Assembly: GCA_938038815.1 (NCBI GenBank)
Contig: CALHTF010000053.1
Coordinates: 1 to 62,592 of the forward strand
From: an uncultured Acidimicrobiales bacterium
GTDB lineage: Bacteria > Actinomycetota > Acidimicrobiia > Acidimicrobiales > SHLQ01
DNA: 62,592 nucleotides
Direction: 5' to 3'
Below, in pieces: positions 24,672-34,600 of the stretch; within the stretch, counting starts at the first letter, position 1; every line of letters begins with the position of its first letter. The notes beneath the pieces were generated by a model. It was given only the letters and a program-made list of their open reading frames with translations. It did not search any database and had not been told where the DNA came from. Both the position numbers and the translations under genes were made by a program.

Positions 24672-25799
24672 GTGGGACTCACAAACCAGCTTCTCCTCGG
24701 TGCCCTCATCGTTGCTGCAATAGCAGTCATCGCGGCCCAACTTCACGATCCGCTCCCCTCGTTTCGCGCCATGGGTCGAGCGCTGCTGGTGGCGTTTTGG
24801 CTAACACTCGGTGCACTCGTTGTGCACAATCTGTTCCGAGATCTCGATGTCTTTGGCATTGCTCACGTGGTCTACTTGGCCATTGTGGTCACCATTCCGG
24901 TGGCTGCTGGGGTACTACTTGCGATCGGTGTTCGCCGTTTGAGAACTACCAATCGCCAGCTCGCCCGACGCAACGTTGCCGCCCTTTTGGTCGCTATGTT
25001 GCCGGCGCCCCTTGGGTACTACGCAACCCACATCGAGCCGGACCGCCTCATCACCGACCGGCACACGATCGCCATTGCCGATCTGGCCCAGCCTCTCAAG
25101 GTTGCGGTGCTCAGCGACCTGCAATCACCCAACATCGGCGACCACGAGCGACGGGCCTTCGCCGCCGTCCTCGACGCCGAGGCCGACCTGGTGGTGATAC
25201 CGGGCGATCTGTGGTCGGGCGGCGCCGCGCAGTACCCACAGGTCGCGAACGAACTCGTTGAGTTACTCGGCCAACTCACCGCCAACCATGGTCATGTGGT
25301 GATGGTCGCCGGCGACACCGACTCCCCCGCGCAGCTCCGAGAGTTGGCCGCGGCGACCGACGCAGTGTTCCTCGACAACCAGGTTTGGCGACACGACATC
25401 AATGGTCAGCAGATAACCGTGGTTGGCACGGCGCTTCCCGTCGGCGATGCCAGCGATATCGATGACCAGCTCCAACTCGAGATCAGTCTACTCGATCCGG
25501 GCGAGCTCAACATTTTGCTGACCCATCGACCCGACGCCGCGCTCAGCCTCGGCGAAACGGCGCCAATCGACGTGATCATCGCCGGCCACACCCACGGCGG
25601 CCAGATCGCCCTGCCGTTCGTTGGGCCCCTGGTGACCCTCACCGAGGTGCCGCGCCAAGCTGCCCGAGGTGGTGCGATGCTCATCGATGATCGAGCCCTT
25701 TACGTGTCGGCGGGGGTAGGCATCGAACGGAACCAGGCCCCGCAGATCCGGTTCGGCGTTCCCCCCGAGATCGGCGTACTCGATCTCACCGCTGGGTGA
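24672..25799 (+). CDS. membrane metallophosphoesterase-like protein with altered active site
   Basis: A 375-residue protein with about four membrane segments (2-22, 36-54, 63-87, 101-118) followed by a calcineurin-like phosphoesterase domain (about 140-375). It keeps Asp149, Gly178-Asp179, His285 (LTHRPDAA) and GHTHGGQ (305-311). Motif I is SDLQ rather than SDxH, and motif III is GDTD rather than GNHD/E, so two usual metal or catalytic residues are replaced. It may be inactive or use other chemistry. The start is GTG. mshD follows after 22 bases. Confidence 0.82.
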   Translation: MGLTNQLLLGALIVAAIAVIAAQLHDPLPSFRAMGRALLVAFWLTLGALVVHNLFRDLDVFGIAHVVYLAIVVTIPVAAGVLLAIGVRRLRTTNRQLARRNVAALLVAMLPAPLGYYATHIEPDRLITDRHTIAIADLAQPLKVAVLSDLQSPNIGDHERRAFAAVLDAEADLVVIPGDLWSGGAAQYPQVANELVELLGQLTANHGHVVMVAGDTDSPAQLRELAAATDAVFLDNQVWRHDINGQQITVVGTALPVGDASDIDDQLQLEISLLDPGELNILLTHRPDAALSLGETAPIDVIIAGHTHGGQIALPFVGPLVTLTEVPRQAARGGAMLIDDRALYVSAGVGIERNQAPQIRFGVPPEIGVLDLTAG

Positions 25800-25821
25800 C
25801 TCCCCCGGTACCCTCACCAAG

Positions 25822-26580
25822 GTGTCTACTGATTCTTCCGGTGCTGCTCCGGCCCTTCGAGCTCAACCGTCCCAAAACGGCTGGTCGATTACTGGCGACC
25901 TGACCGCCAAGGCGCTCGATAACCCCGCGGGGGTGCAAAGCGCACTCGAGTTGGTGAGTGCCACTATTGCCGCCAAAGGTGGCGGCCGAGCCGAGTTCTG
26001 GATTCACGGCGTCGACGATAACCGCGACCTCGGCCCTACCGGCGCCGGTTTTGTGGCCTACCGCGACCTCTGGCAGGTCCGCATGGCACTTCCGGCCGCA
26101 CCGAGCAATTTGGATGTTCGCCCCTTCCGGGTCGATGACGACGAAGACGTTGAACGATTCATCGACATCAACAACCGGGCCTTTGCTTGGCACCCTGAAC
26201 AAGGCGGCCTCACCCGCCGCGACGTCGAGGCCACGATGGGCGAGCCTTGGTTTCAGGCCGAGGGCTTCTTGCTTCACGAAGTAGGCGACGAGCTAGCCGG
26301 GTTCTGCTGGACCAAGATCCACCCGGCGGGGGCCGACGATCCAGCCGACCCAGCGCTCGGCGAAATCTACGTCATCGCCCTCAACCCCGACTTTCATGGC
26401 CAAGGCCTCGGCGGACCAATGACCTTGGCGGGGCTGGAATGGCTCGCCGCCCAAGGACTCGACACCGCAATGCTCTACGTCGAATCCGACAACCACGCAG
26501 CCAACGCCGTCTACCGGAAGTTGGGGTTCACCCACCACCGCACAAGTCGAGCGTACGAACGCCAGATCGACGCCCTCTAA
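25822..26580 (+). CDS. mshD: mycothiol synthase (MshD-like)
   Basis: Acetyl-CoA:Cys-GlcN-Ins acetyltransferase, last step of mycothiol synthesis. The C-terminal GNAT domain is diagnostic: NNRAFAWHPEQGG, then GEIYVIALNPDFHGQGLGGPMTLAGL with the acetyl-CoA loop, YVESDNHAANAVYRKLGF. At 252 residues it is shorter than the usual roughly 300, the reduction being in the N-terminal GNAT half. Start GTG at 25822. The MscR-like dehydrogenase at the right end of the window supports a mycothiol-producing host. Confidence 0.88.
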   Translation: MSTDSSGAAPALRAQPSQNGWSITGDLTAKALDNPAGVQSALELVSATIAAKGGGRAEFWIHGVDDNRDLGPTGAGFVAYRDLWQVRMALPAAPSNLDVRPFRVDDDEDVERFIDINNRAFAWHPEQGGLTRRDVEATMGEPWFQAEGFLLHEVGDELAGFCWTKIHPAGADDPADPALGEIYVIALNPDFHGQGLGGPMTLAGLEWLAAQGLDTAMLYVESDNHAANAVYRKLGFTHHRTSRAYERQIDAL

Positions 26581-26597
26581 TCACCGACTGATACCCC

Positions 26598-27692
26598 GTG
26601 TCTAAAACAGCAACCACGATCTATGACCTTGGCCGAGCCGAGCTCGCCGAACGACTCGACGGCATGGCGACGTACCGCGTCGACCAACTTTGGCGAGGCC
26701 TGTACGACGACGGAATAGCAATCGCCGAGATCACCACCCTGCCGGCCAGCCTGCGGGCCGAACTCGAAGCCGAGTTCCCCACCGCGCTCGACCTAGCCGC
26801 CGAGTCGGTGAGCGACGACGGCGAGACCATCAAATGGCTCTGGAATCTTCAGGGCGGGGCGGCGGTCGAGACGGTGCTCATGCACTACCGCGACCGGTCG
26901 ACCGTCTGCATCAGCAGCCAGGCAGGTTGTGCGATGGCGTGCGGATTCTGCGCCACCGGCCAAGCGGGGTTTGAGCGACACCTGACCGTTGGCGAGATAG
27001 TCGAACAGGTGATCCGAGCCCGGAGAGCGGCCGGCGAACACCGGGTCTCAAACATCGTCTTCATGGGCATGGGCGAACCGCTCGCCAACTACGACCCGAT
27101 GTGGACAGCGGTCGAGCGCCTGCACGGCGACTTTGGTTTGTCGGCTCGCCACCTGACCGTGTCGACCGTCGGCGTCATCCCCGGCATCAACAAGTTGGCC
27201 AAGGCCGACCTGCCGGTGAATCTTGCCGTGAGTCTCCACGCCGCCAACGACGAACTTCGCGACGAACTCGTGCCGCTCAACAAGCGCTACCCGATCGCCG
27301 ACCTCATGGACGCCTGCCACGCCTACTTCGACGCCAAGGGCCGCCGGGTGTCGTTCGAGTGGGCGCTGATCGACGGCGTAAACGATCGTCGGTCCGACGC
27401 CAAAGAGTTGTCACGGCTCACCCAACCGCTCCGAGCTCACGTCAACCTCATACCGCTCAACCCAACGCCGGGTTACCTCACCCAGGGCACCCCCAAGGCC
27501 CGAGTCCGAGAATTCGCCGCCGAGCTCGAGGCGTTCGGGGTGAATGTCACCGTGCGACGAAATCGGGGCACTGAGATCGACGCCGCATGTGGTCAGCTAC
27601 GGGCCAATTCCCAAGCCGCCATGGCGAGCGAAGACGGCCCATCACCAGCCACCGCCTCCACCACCGCGGTCGCACCACCTACCCGACGCTAG
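26598..27692 (+). CDS. rlmN: dual-specificity 23S rRNA/tRNA adenine-C2 methyltransferase
   Basis: Radical-SAM enzyme that methylates A2503 of 23S rRNA and A37 of some tRNAs. The 364-residue protein has the cluster motif Cys111-x3-Cys115-x2-Cys118 (AGCAMACGFCATGQ), the SAM motif GMGEPL, and the C-terminal catalytic Cys in GTEIDAACGQL near 331. A Ser/Ala/Pro/Thr-rich tail of about 30 residues follows. Start GTG, 17 bases after mshD. Confidence 0.94.
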   Translation: MSKTATTIYDLGRAELAERLDGMATYRVDQLWRGLYDDGIAIAEITTLPASLRAELEAEFPTALDLAAESVSDDGETIKWLWNLQGGAAVETVLMHYRDRSTVCISSQAGCAMACGFCATGQAGFERHLTVGEIVEQVIRARRAAGEHRVSNIVFMGMGEPLANYDPMWTAVERLHGDFGLSARHLTVSTVGVIPGINKLAKADLPVNLAVSLHAANDELRDELVPLNKRYPIADLMDACHAYFDAKGRRVSFEWALIDGVNDRRSDAKELSRLTQPLRAHVNLIPLNPTPGYLTQGTPKARVREFAAELEAFGVNVTVRRNRGTEIDAACGQLRANSQAAMASEDGPSPATASTTAVAPPTRR

Positions 27693-27742
27693 CGGGCCAG
27701 TTCGAGCACTGGTTTCGCGAGGAGAGCTGGCAAACTAAGGCC

Positions 27743-28495
27743 ATGGCTCCTGCCCCGACCACCCCGGACTCCCCGACCTCTGGCTCCGCTCCTGCGCACT
27801 CGATGCCCGAAGGCGACACGTTGCCGACCGGCGACGAAAAGGTCGAAGCGGTCCAGTCGATGTTCGACGCGATTGCACCCCGCTACGACATGGTCAACCG
27901 GATCATGACCTTCCGTCTCGATGTGCGCTGGCGCAAGCGGACGGTTGCCGACCTGGGCCTGGCACCTGGTTCGTCGGTGATCGACTTGGCCTGCGGCACC
28001 GGCGACTTCTGCCGCGACCTCGAAGCTGGCGGCCTCCACCCGCTGGGCTTCGACCTTTCGTGGGGCATGCTCGACAACGCCCGCACCACCGCCCAACTAG
28101 CCCAGGGCGACGCCCTGCGCTTGCCACTGCGCGACGCCAGTGTCGATGGCGCCACGTGCGGGTTCGCCCTGCGTAACTTCGTCGAACTCGAACCGTTCTT
28201 CGCCGAATTGGCTCGCGTTGTTCGCCCCGGTGGGCGGATTGCCTTGCTCGATGTCGCCGAGCCCCCGAACCCGATCCTCAAGGCGGGTTACAACGTGTAC
28301 TTCGGCAAGGTGGTGCCCAAGATCGGTGGACTTTTGTCCGACAAGGCGGCGTATTCGTACCTGCCTCGATCGCTCGCCTATCTCCCCGAACCTGACGCCA
28401 TGATGGCCTCGCTGCGTTCGGTTGGGTTCGACGATGCCGAACGGAACTTGTTGTCGGGTGGTATTACCCAACTGTTGATCGGCACCCGCTCCTAG
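27743..28495 (+). CDS. menG: demethylmenaquinone methyltransferase
   Basis: SAM-dependent C-methylation, last step of menaquinone synthesis. The 250-residue UbiE/COQ5 protein has VQSMFDAIAPRYDMVNRIMTFRLDVRWRK (family signature 1), SAM loop VIDLACGTGDF, and ALRNFVELEPFFAELARVVRPGG. The ATG at 27743 follows CTAAGG. An internal ATG (MPEGDTLP) is a possible shorter start. It meets menA tail to tail, grouping the two last menaquinone steps. Confidence 0.92.
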   Translation: MAPAPTTPDSPTSGSAPAHSMPEGDTLPTGDEKVEAVQSMFDAIAPRYDMVNRIMTFRLDVRWRKRTVADLGLAPGSSVIDLACGTGDFCRDLEAGGLHPLGFDLSWGMLDNARTTAQLAQGDALRLPLRDASVDGATCGFALRNFVELEPFFAELARVVRPGGRIALLDVAEPPNPILKAGYNVYFGKVVPKIGGLLSDKAAYSYLPRSLAYLPEPDAMMASLRSVGFDDAERNLLSGGITQLLIGTRS

Positions 28496-29355
28496 GTAAA
28501 CGCCAGTCCAACGGCGAGCGCCAACCCGTGGACCATCTCGACCTTGCCGGTCGATCCAAGCACCGGGATGAGGTCGCGCCCCAACGCCCCGCCGAACACC
28601 GTCTTGAGACCACCTACCGCAAGCGGTAGCGCCACTAGGCCAGCGAGGGCCCCGATGCGTGCGGAGGCAAGCGGCAACAACAAAACAAACCCGAGCGCGA
28701 TCGCCACGCCGTACAGCTTGCGGGTCGCTGCGTCGCCGAGGCGCACGGCCAGGGTTTGTTTCCCGGACTCGGTGTCGCCGGGGATGTCGCGCAGGTTGTT
28801 GATGATCAGCAACGCCGTGACCGGGAAGCCCACGACGATTCCGGCCATCACCGAGACGAACGACAACCCCGATTCTTGGATGTACGCCGAACCGATCGTC
28901 GCCACGAGCCCGAAGAACACAAACACAAACACTTCACCGAGGCCGGCGTAGCCGTAGGGGCGAGGGCCGCCGGTGTAGAACCATCCGGCGGCGATCGACA
29001 GTGCACCCAGGACAAGCAGTTCGGGGCCGACCGCCAGCGATAGCGCGAGACCAACCACAGCTGCCACGCCGAACGAGGCGAACGCCGCCCGTTTCACTTC
29101 GCCGGCGGTCGCCAACCCGTCGCCGACGAGCCGGGGTGGACCGACCCGGTTTTCGCCATCGGTTCCCCGGATGCCGTCGCTGTAGTCGTTGGCAAAGTTG
29201 GTGCCGATCTGCAGGGCCAGCGACACGACCAACGCGGCAAGTGCCCGCCACCAGATCACCCCGCCATCGCCAAACGCAACCGCGGTTCCGACCGCCACCG
29301 GCACGATTGCCGCAGGCAGCGTCTTGGGCCGAGCTCCGAGCAACCAGCGGTTCAT
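28492..29355 (-). CDS. menA: 1,4-dihydroxy-2-naphthoate polyprenyltransferase
   Basis: Membrane UbiA-family enzyme that attaches the isoprenoid chain to DHNA. The 287-residue protein has about eight to nine membrane segments, the first Asp motif NFANDYSDGIRGTDGENRVGPPRLV (about 53-77), and the second, NNLRDIPGDTESGKQTLAVRLG. Starting MNRWLLGARPKTLPAA is typical of MenA. It overlaps menG by four bases at the 3-prime ends. Confidence 0.94.
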   Translation of the reverse strand: MNRWLLGARPKTLPAAIVPVAVGTAVAFGDGGVIWWRALAALVVSLALQIGTNFANDYSDGIRGTDGENRVGPPRLVGDGLATAGEVKRAAFASFGVAAVVGLALSLAVGPELLVLGALSIAAGWFYTGGPRPYGYAGLGEVFVFVFFGLVATIGSAYIQESGLSFVSVMAGIVVGFPVTALLIINNLRDIPGDTESGKQTLAVRLGDAATRKLYGVAIALGFVLLLPLASARIGALAGLVALPLAVGGLKTVFGGALGRDLIPVLGSTGKVEMVHGLALAVGLAFT

Positions 29356-29384
29356 GCGCAGCAGTGTAGTAATCGAAGGGTCAG

Positions 29385-30329
29385 CTACGCAGCGGAGTGG
29401 CGACGTTTGTCGACTGCTCGGTCGGTGAGGTCGATCACGCCGGACGCTCCTGGCGCCGCGAGCTCGGTCGAGTACCCGTACATGGCAAAGTCACAGGCGT
29501 ACAGGGTGGCCACCTGCGCGACGAGCGACTGGTCGTAGAACCACTCGTAGGAGGGCGCGGCGGGCTTGGCTCCTGGTTCGTGCGCCACGTCGCCGGCGAA
29601 CGTCGCTACACCGGCGTAGTCGTTGCGGTGTTTGCTGCGCAGCTGGCCGTCGGCGAAGTCGGTCGATTCCAGCCCCAGGCGTTGTTCGACCTCGGCCAAC
29701 CGCTTCTCGAGCCCATCTTCGATGCGGATCAACTCGTCGAGTTCGAGGGTGCCGTTGCGCTCGGCCACGGTCGACTGGAACGAGAAGTGAATGTTGTCGT
29801 GGGCAAGGTTCAGCGTCGAGAGCCAGGCCACAAACTCGCGGAAGCTGTACGCCCGGTCCTCGCCAAGAAAGTGGGCAATTCGCTGATGCGCGTACCCCTG
29901 TTCGAGCCCGTGCAGATAGGCGCTGACCACCCGCGAGAACGGATCGCGCACAATCCGGATGTGACGGTAGTGCTCGGGCGTATACCGCTTGACCGAAACG
30001 TTGTAGCGACGCGACTCGTAATACACCTTGGTCCGGAACTGATGAATCCACCCGAAATAGTCGGCGGCCCCGAGCAGGCCCATCTGGTGAAACGACCACC
30101 GCAAGGTGGTGGTACACGCCGACTTCCCCGACCAAAACACGACCAGCTTTTGATCGGCCGAGATGATCGGCCGCGGGTTCTCGGTCAGAACCTCAGAGAC
30201 TGGTTGGTGGCTGGTGGTGGTCGTGTTGATGTTGTTGAGGATAGGCCGAACGGTGGACGAGTTGGTGGAGTTGTTTGTGTTGACGGTGTTGCGAACTGCT
30301 CGGTCGCTGCTCGGGCCCCGGAAACCCAA
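29385..30329 (-). CDS. sulfotransferase family 2-like protein
   Basis: A protein of up to 314 residues resembling PAPS-dependent carbohydrate sulfotransferases. The 5-prime phosphosulfate loop is VVFWSGKSACTTT (about 63-75), and the 3-prime phosphate motif is HIRIVRDPFSRVVSAYLHG (near 120-135). No start is clear: the first 55 residues are low-complexity Asn/Thr/Ser. TTG at 30329 is a guess, and translation would overlap the nitroreductase gene by about 137 bases. Acceptor unknown. Confidence 0.65.
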   Translation of the reverse strand: MGFRGPSSDRAVRNTVNTNNSTNSSTVRPILNNINTTTTSHQPVSEVLTENPRPIISADQKLVVFWSGKSACTTTLRWSFHQMGLLGAADYFGWIHQFRTKVYYESRRYNVSVKRYTPEHYRHIRIVRDPFSRVVSAYLHGLEQGYAHQRIAHFLGEDRAYSFREFVAWLSTLNLAHDNIHFSFQSTVAERNGTLELDELIRIEDGLEKRLAEVEQRLGLESTDFADGQLRSKHRNDYAGVATFAGDVAHEPGAKPAAPSYEWFYDQSLVAQVATLYACDFAMYGYSTELAAPGASGVIDLTDRAVDKRRHSAA

Positions 30330-30843
30330 TGGCCACCGTGCCGAGCGCTCGCAGGTCGGCGGGAACCCCAAAGTGATCGAGCACCGCCCGTTCGTTGTCG
30401 AACAACCCAAAGAACAGTGCGCCGAGGTCGCCCGCGCTATGCACGGCCAGCAGCAGATTCTGCACCACCATGCCGCCATCGATAAACCAGTACGGCACGC
30501 CCCATGCCTGCGACGATTTCCCCAAACCAGTCCGGACCTTATCGGGTTCGGCGTACCGATCGACATAGGCACTGGGGCTGACCAAGGGAATCACCAGCAC
30601 CGGGGCAACGAGTAGGTCGGGCCACGGAAACGTCGAGCGCTTCTCGTCGGGCAAGGTGATCGACCAGTAGGTCGCCACCGTCTCGGGTGTATCGAGCACC
30701 AAGAACTCGGTACTGCGGGTATTGCCGGCCGACGGGGCGCGCACCGCCAGCGATAAGAGTTCGTCGATTCGCTCGACGGGAACCGGATCGGCGAGAAACG
30801 CCCGGGTCATCCGTCGAGTGCGTAACGCCTCAACCAATTCCAC
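30193..30843 (-). CDS. nitroreductase-family flavoprotein
   Basis: A 216-residue FMN-fold protein. N-terminal ALRTRRMTRAFLADPVP and SAGNTRSTEFLVLD match the flavin-binding regions of F420/FMN nitroreductases; the central YWFIDGGMVVQNLLLAVHSAGDLGALFFGLFDNE and the TVAIGFPG near residue 175 are family-typical. After GFPGPE the last 38 residues are a Gln/His/Ser-rich tail (QHRQHKQLHQ) unlike the family, encoded where the gene overlaps the sulfotransferase. Start GTG at 30843. Substrate unknown. Confidence 0.8.
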   Translation of the reverse strand: MELVEALRTRRMTRAFLADPVPVERIDELLSLAVRAPSAGNTRSTEFLVLDTPETVATYWSITLPDEKRSTFPWPDLLVAPVLVIPLVSPSAYVDRYAEPDKVRTGLGKSSQAWGVPYWFIDGGMVVQNLLLAVHSAGDLGALFFGLFDNERAVLDHFGVPADLRALGTVAIGFPGPEQRPSSSQHRQHKQLHQLVHRSAYPQQHQHDHHQPPTSL

Positions 30844-30867
30844 CGAGCGCTGCGTTCGTAACGTGGG

Positions 30868-31539
30868 TTACGAAGCGATCTTTTCGAGTTCTTCAGCGGT
30901 AGCCCAGGCAAAGCCCATCAAGACATCGCCCTTGGCGACCTTGACCGCATCGAACTGAGCGTTGAGTTCGTCGCTGAACTTCTCGGGCTTGAGGGCCTCG
31001 TGGTCGAGCACACACGCCATCGCACCATCGCCGGTGGCGATAAATGCTCGATCGTCGTACTTGGTCGAGGGCACGCCAAACCGCTTGGCCAAGCGGCGGC
31101 CCCAAGCCCGCTCTTCGCCCGAAGCTTTGTGATCGGGGCGAGGGATGGGTGCACCAAGCGCCTTGAAGGCATCGAAGCCCGATGCGCTGACCAGCTTGGA
31201 ACCAACCAGAACGTCTTCGTCGGGGAACGCCATAAGCGCCCGGCGGAACTGGTCGAGCATGATGGCCCGCAGCACCGATTCGCGCTTGCTGGAGCGCTTG
31301 ATCGACGCCAGGCCAATCAACACACTCGGGGTTCCGCCAATGCGCTCGAGGGTGAAGAACGAAAAGCCCTTGAGCTTGCCGTTTTCCCAGGCCTGGGTGA
31401 CGAGCACCCAGTCTTCGGCTTCCTTCGAGAGCATGCCTGCCTGGTATTCGAATGGCCCGTCCGCGCACATATCGGCCATCTCTTCGAATTCGGCGTCACT
31501 AAGAGCCGTGCAGTCTTTGGTCTCGACCTCGATTGCCAT
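30868..31539 (-). CDS. hypothetical protein, unknown function
   Basis: A 223-residue soluble protein starting MAIEVETKDCTALSDAEFEEMADMC. The middle (GFSFFTLERIGGTPSVLIGLASIKRSSKRESVLRAIMLDQFRRALMAFPDEDVLVGSKL) has the feel of an acyltransferase-like fold, but no acetyl-CoA loop is seen, so I do not name it. No membrane segment. It lies 24 bases before the nitroreductase gene on the same strand and 122 bases from the dnaE end, with its own promoter probably in that gap. Confidence 0.72.
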   Translation of the reverse strand: MAIEVETKDCTALSDAEFEEMADMCADGPFEYQAGMLSKEAEDWVLVTQAWENGKLKGFSFFTLERIGGTPSVLIGLASIKRSSKRESVLRAIMLDQFRRALMAFPDEDVLVGSKLVSASGFDAFKALGAPIPRPDHKASGEERAWGRRLAKRFGVPSTKYDDRAFIATGDGAMACVLDHEALKPEKFSDELNAQFDAVKVAKGDVLMGFAWATAEELEKIAS

Positions 31540-31661
31540 AGCGTGTTCTCTGCCCCTGTTCTGATGGCTGTAGTACCCCTCTAGTCCAGCCGCTTTTACC
31601 CCGCGCTGGCAAACCAGTAGCCGAAAAAGCCTGTAGCAAGCGGGTTCGCGAGGCCCAGGGA

Positions 31662-34600
31662 TTAGCCGTACGCAGCTCGTGGAGGCTCTTCGGGTGGGCG
31701 TTCGCGGATCACCGAATCGGGGCCCAGAAGCACCCGCAACTCGGCTACCAGGCCGCCTTGGGTGTCGACCCGAGTGTCGTCGGGAAGCTGCAAAACCTGG
31801 TTTCCGAGGTGCAAATACACCGGCGATTCACCCGGGTGGTTACGCAACAGGTCGCGAAGTCGGTCGATGGTGTCCGATTCCAGACCATTGGGACGAATCC
31901 GCAAGCGCAGGGGCTTGCTAGCCCCCAACTCGGTGGTGTCGACCACGTCGATGCTCTGGGCGAACAGGTTGGGCACGTCGTCGTTTCCGTTGATGCGGCC
32001 GGTAACGATCACGATGGCGTCGTCGGTGAGTTTGTGGCCGTGTTCGGTCATCGTTCGGGGGAAGACCATGACCTCCATCGAGGACTCCAGGTCTTCGAGT
32101 TCAAACACCGCCATAAGGTCGCCCTTGCGGGTCCACTTCTTCGACAGGTTGGTAACCACTCCCCCGACCTTGATCCGGTTGCCCTCGTCCTGGTCGAACG
32201 CTTCAGTCACCGACACATCGGACTTGCGACGCACCGCACCCTCAAAACCGAGCAGCGGGTGGTCAGAGATGTACAGGCCGAGCATCTCTTTTTCGCGGCG
32301 GAGCTTGACGCTCTTGTCGAACTCCATGTCGGGGATGGTCGCCCGCTCGTCGAACACCGGTCCGCCTTCGGCTTCGCCGAACAGCGACATGACACCCATG
32401 TCGTGTTCTTTGCGGCGGGCCAAGGTGTAGTCGATGATGTCGGCCGACACGCTGAGTAACCCTTGGCGGGGATACCCCATCTCGTCGAAGGCGCCCGCCT
32501 GGATCAGCGATTCGACCGCTCGTTTGTTGAGCACATCGGAGTCGACCCGCTGGCAGAAGTCGTAGAAGTCCTTGAAGGCGCCGTTTTCGTCGCGTTCGGC
32601 CAGCAGCTTCTCCACCAAGCCTTCGCCGACGTTTCGCACCGCCGACATACCAAAGATGATCGTGCCGAGGTCGCCGTCGTTTTCGCCGGTGAGGTTCGGC
32701 TCAGGGTGGAAATCCATGCGGGCCGTGTTGATGTTGGGCACCACCACGTCGATGCCCATTACGCGACACTCGTTGAGGTAGATGGCGGCCTTGTCGAGGC
32801 TGCCCTTGACGCTCGAAAGCAACGCCGCCAGGTACTCGACCGGGTAGTGCGCCTTGAGATAGGCGATCTGGTAGGCGATGAACCCGTAGCCGTAGGAATG
32901 GCTCTTGTTGAAGGCGTAGTCGGCGAACTGTTCGATGATGGCGAACATTTCTTCGCCCAGCTCGCGGCCGTAGCCGGTTGCCTCGACACCGTCGACGAAG
33001 CCCGCCTTCTCCTTGACCATCATCTCGCGGATCTTCTTGCCGCAGGCCTTACGAAGGTTGTCGGCCTGTGCGAGCGAGTAGCCGGCAAACTTCTGCGCCA
33101 TCCGCATCACCGACTCCTGATAGATCATCAGGCCGTAAGTGTCTTCGAGGATATCGGTGGCGTCGTCGTGGATGTAGGTGATCTCTTGGCGGGCGTTTTT
33201 GCGGTCGGCGTAGTCGTTGTGCATGTTGGCCGCCATCGGGCCAGGTCGATACAACGCAACCAGCGCCGCTACGTCTTTGAAGGTGCTCGGAGCGAGGGCC
33301 CGCATGAGGGCGCGCATCGGCGTGCTCTCGAGCTGGAAGACACCGATACTGTCGCCTCGGGCCAGCAGATTGTAGGTCTCTTCGTCTTCGAGGTCGACGT
33401 TGTCGATATCGACTTCGATCCCTTGGGAGGCTTTGATCAACTCGAGCGTGTCGGAGATGACGTCGAGGTTCCGCAGACCCAAGAAGTCGAGCTTGAGTAG
33501 GCCGAGTTCCTCGACGCCGTTCATCTCGTACTGGGTGACCACCGGTACTTCTTCGATGGGGGTGCCCGCTTCGGGTTTGCGCTGAATCGGCAGGTAATCG
33601 GTGAGCGGGTTCTTGGTGACCACCACCGCCGCGGCGTGAATGCCGTCGCTGCGGCGCATGCCTTCAAGACCCTTGGCAACATCGACCACCCGCTTTACGT
33701 CGGGGTCGGTGTTGTACATGTCGCGCAGGTCGCCCGCCATCTTGTAGCCGTCGGCGAACTTGGGTTGTTCCTCGAAGCACGCGGCCAACGGCGTATCGCG
33801 ACCCATGATGAGCGGGGGCATGGCCTTGGCGACCTTGTCACCCACCGCGTAGGGGTAGCCGAGCACACGGGCGGCGTCGCGCACCGCGGCCCGGGCCTTG
33901 ATCTGGCTAAAGGTCACGATCTGGGCGACGTGGTCGCGCCCGTATCGCTCTGCGCAGTAGCGGATCATTTCGTCTCGGTATCGGGAGTCAAAGTCCATAT
34001 CGATATCGGGCATCGAAATACGAGACGGGTTCAGGAACCGCTCGAACAGCAGGTCGTACTTGATCGGGTCAAGGTCGGTGATCCACAACGTGTAGGCCAC
34101 CGCACAACCAGCGGCGGAGCCACGGCCCGGACCAACCCGGATACCGAGGTCGCGGGCGTGTTTGATCAGGTCCCACGTGATGAGGAAGTACGACGAGAAG
34201 CCCATGTCGCGAATGGTGGTGAGCTCATAGGCGAGCCGTTCGACCACCGTGTCGGGTAGCTGCTCGCCCCAGCGGATCCGAGCACCTTCGAAGGTGAGAT
34301 GTTCAAGATAGGCGTCGTCGTTTTCGAACCCTTCGGGCAGCGGGAACTCGGGCAGCAGCGGCTTACCGAACTCGATTTCCACATTGGCCCGCTCGGCCAC
34401 CCACAAGGTGTTGTCGCACGACACCTCGACCTCGCGGAACAGGTGCCGCATCTCGGTCGCTGACTTTAGGTAGTGGTCGTCGCCGTGAAACTTGAACCGG
34501 TCGGTATCGCTCAACAGCGAACCGGTTTGCACACACAACAGCGCATCGTGCGATACGGCATCGCTGCGGTGCACGTAGTGGCTGTCGTTGGTGGCGATCA

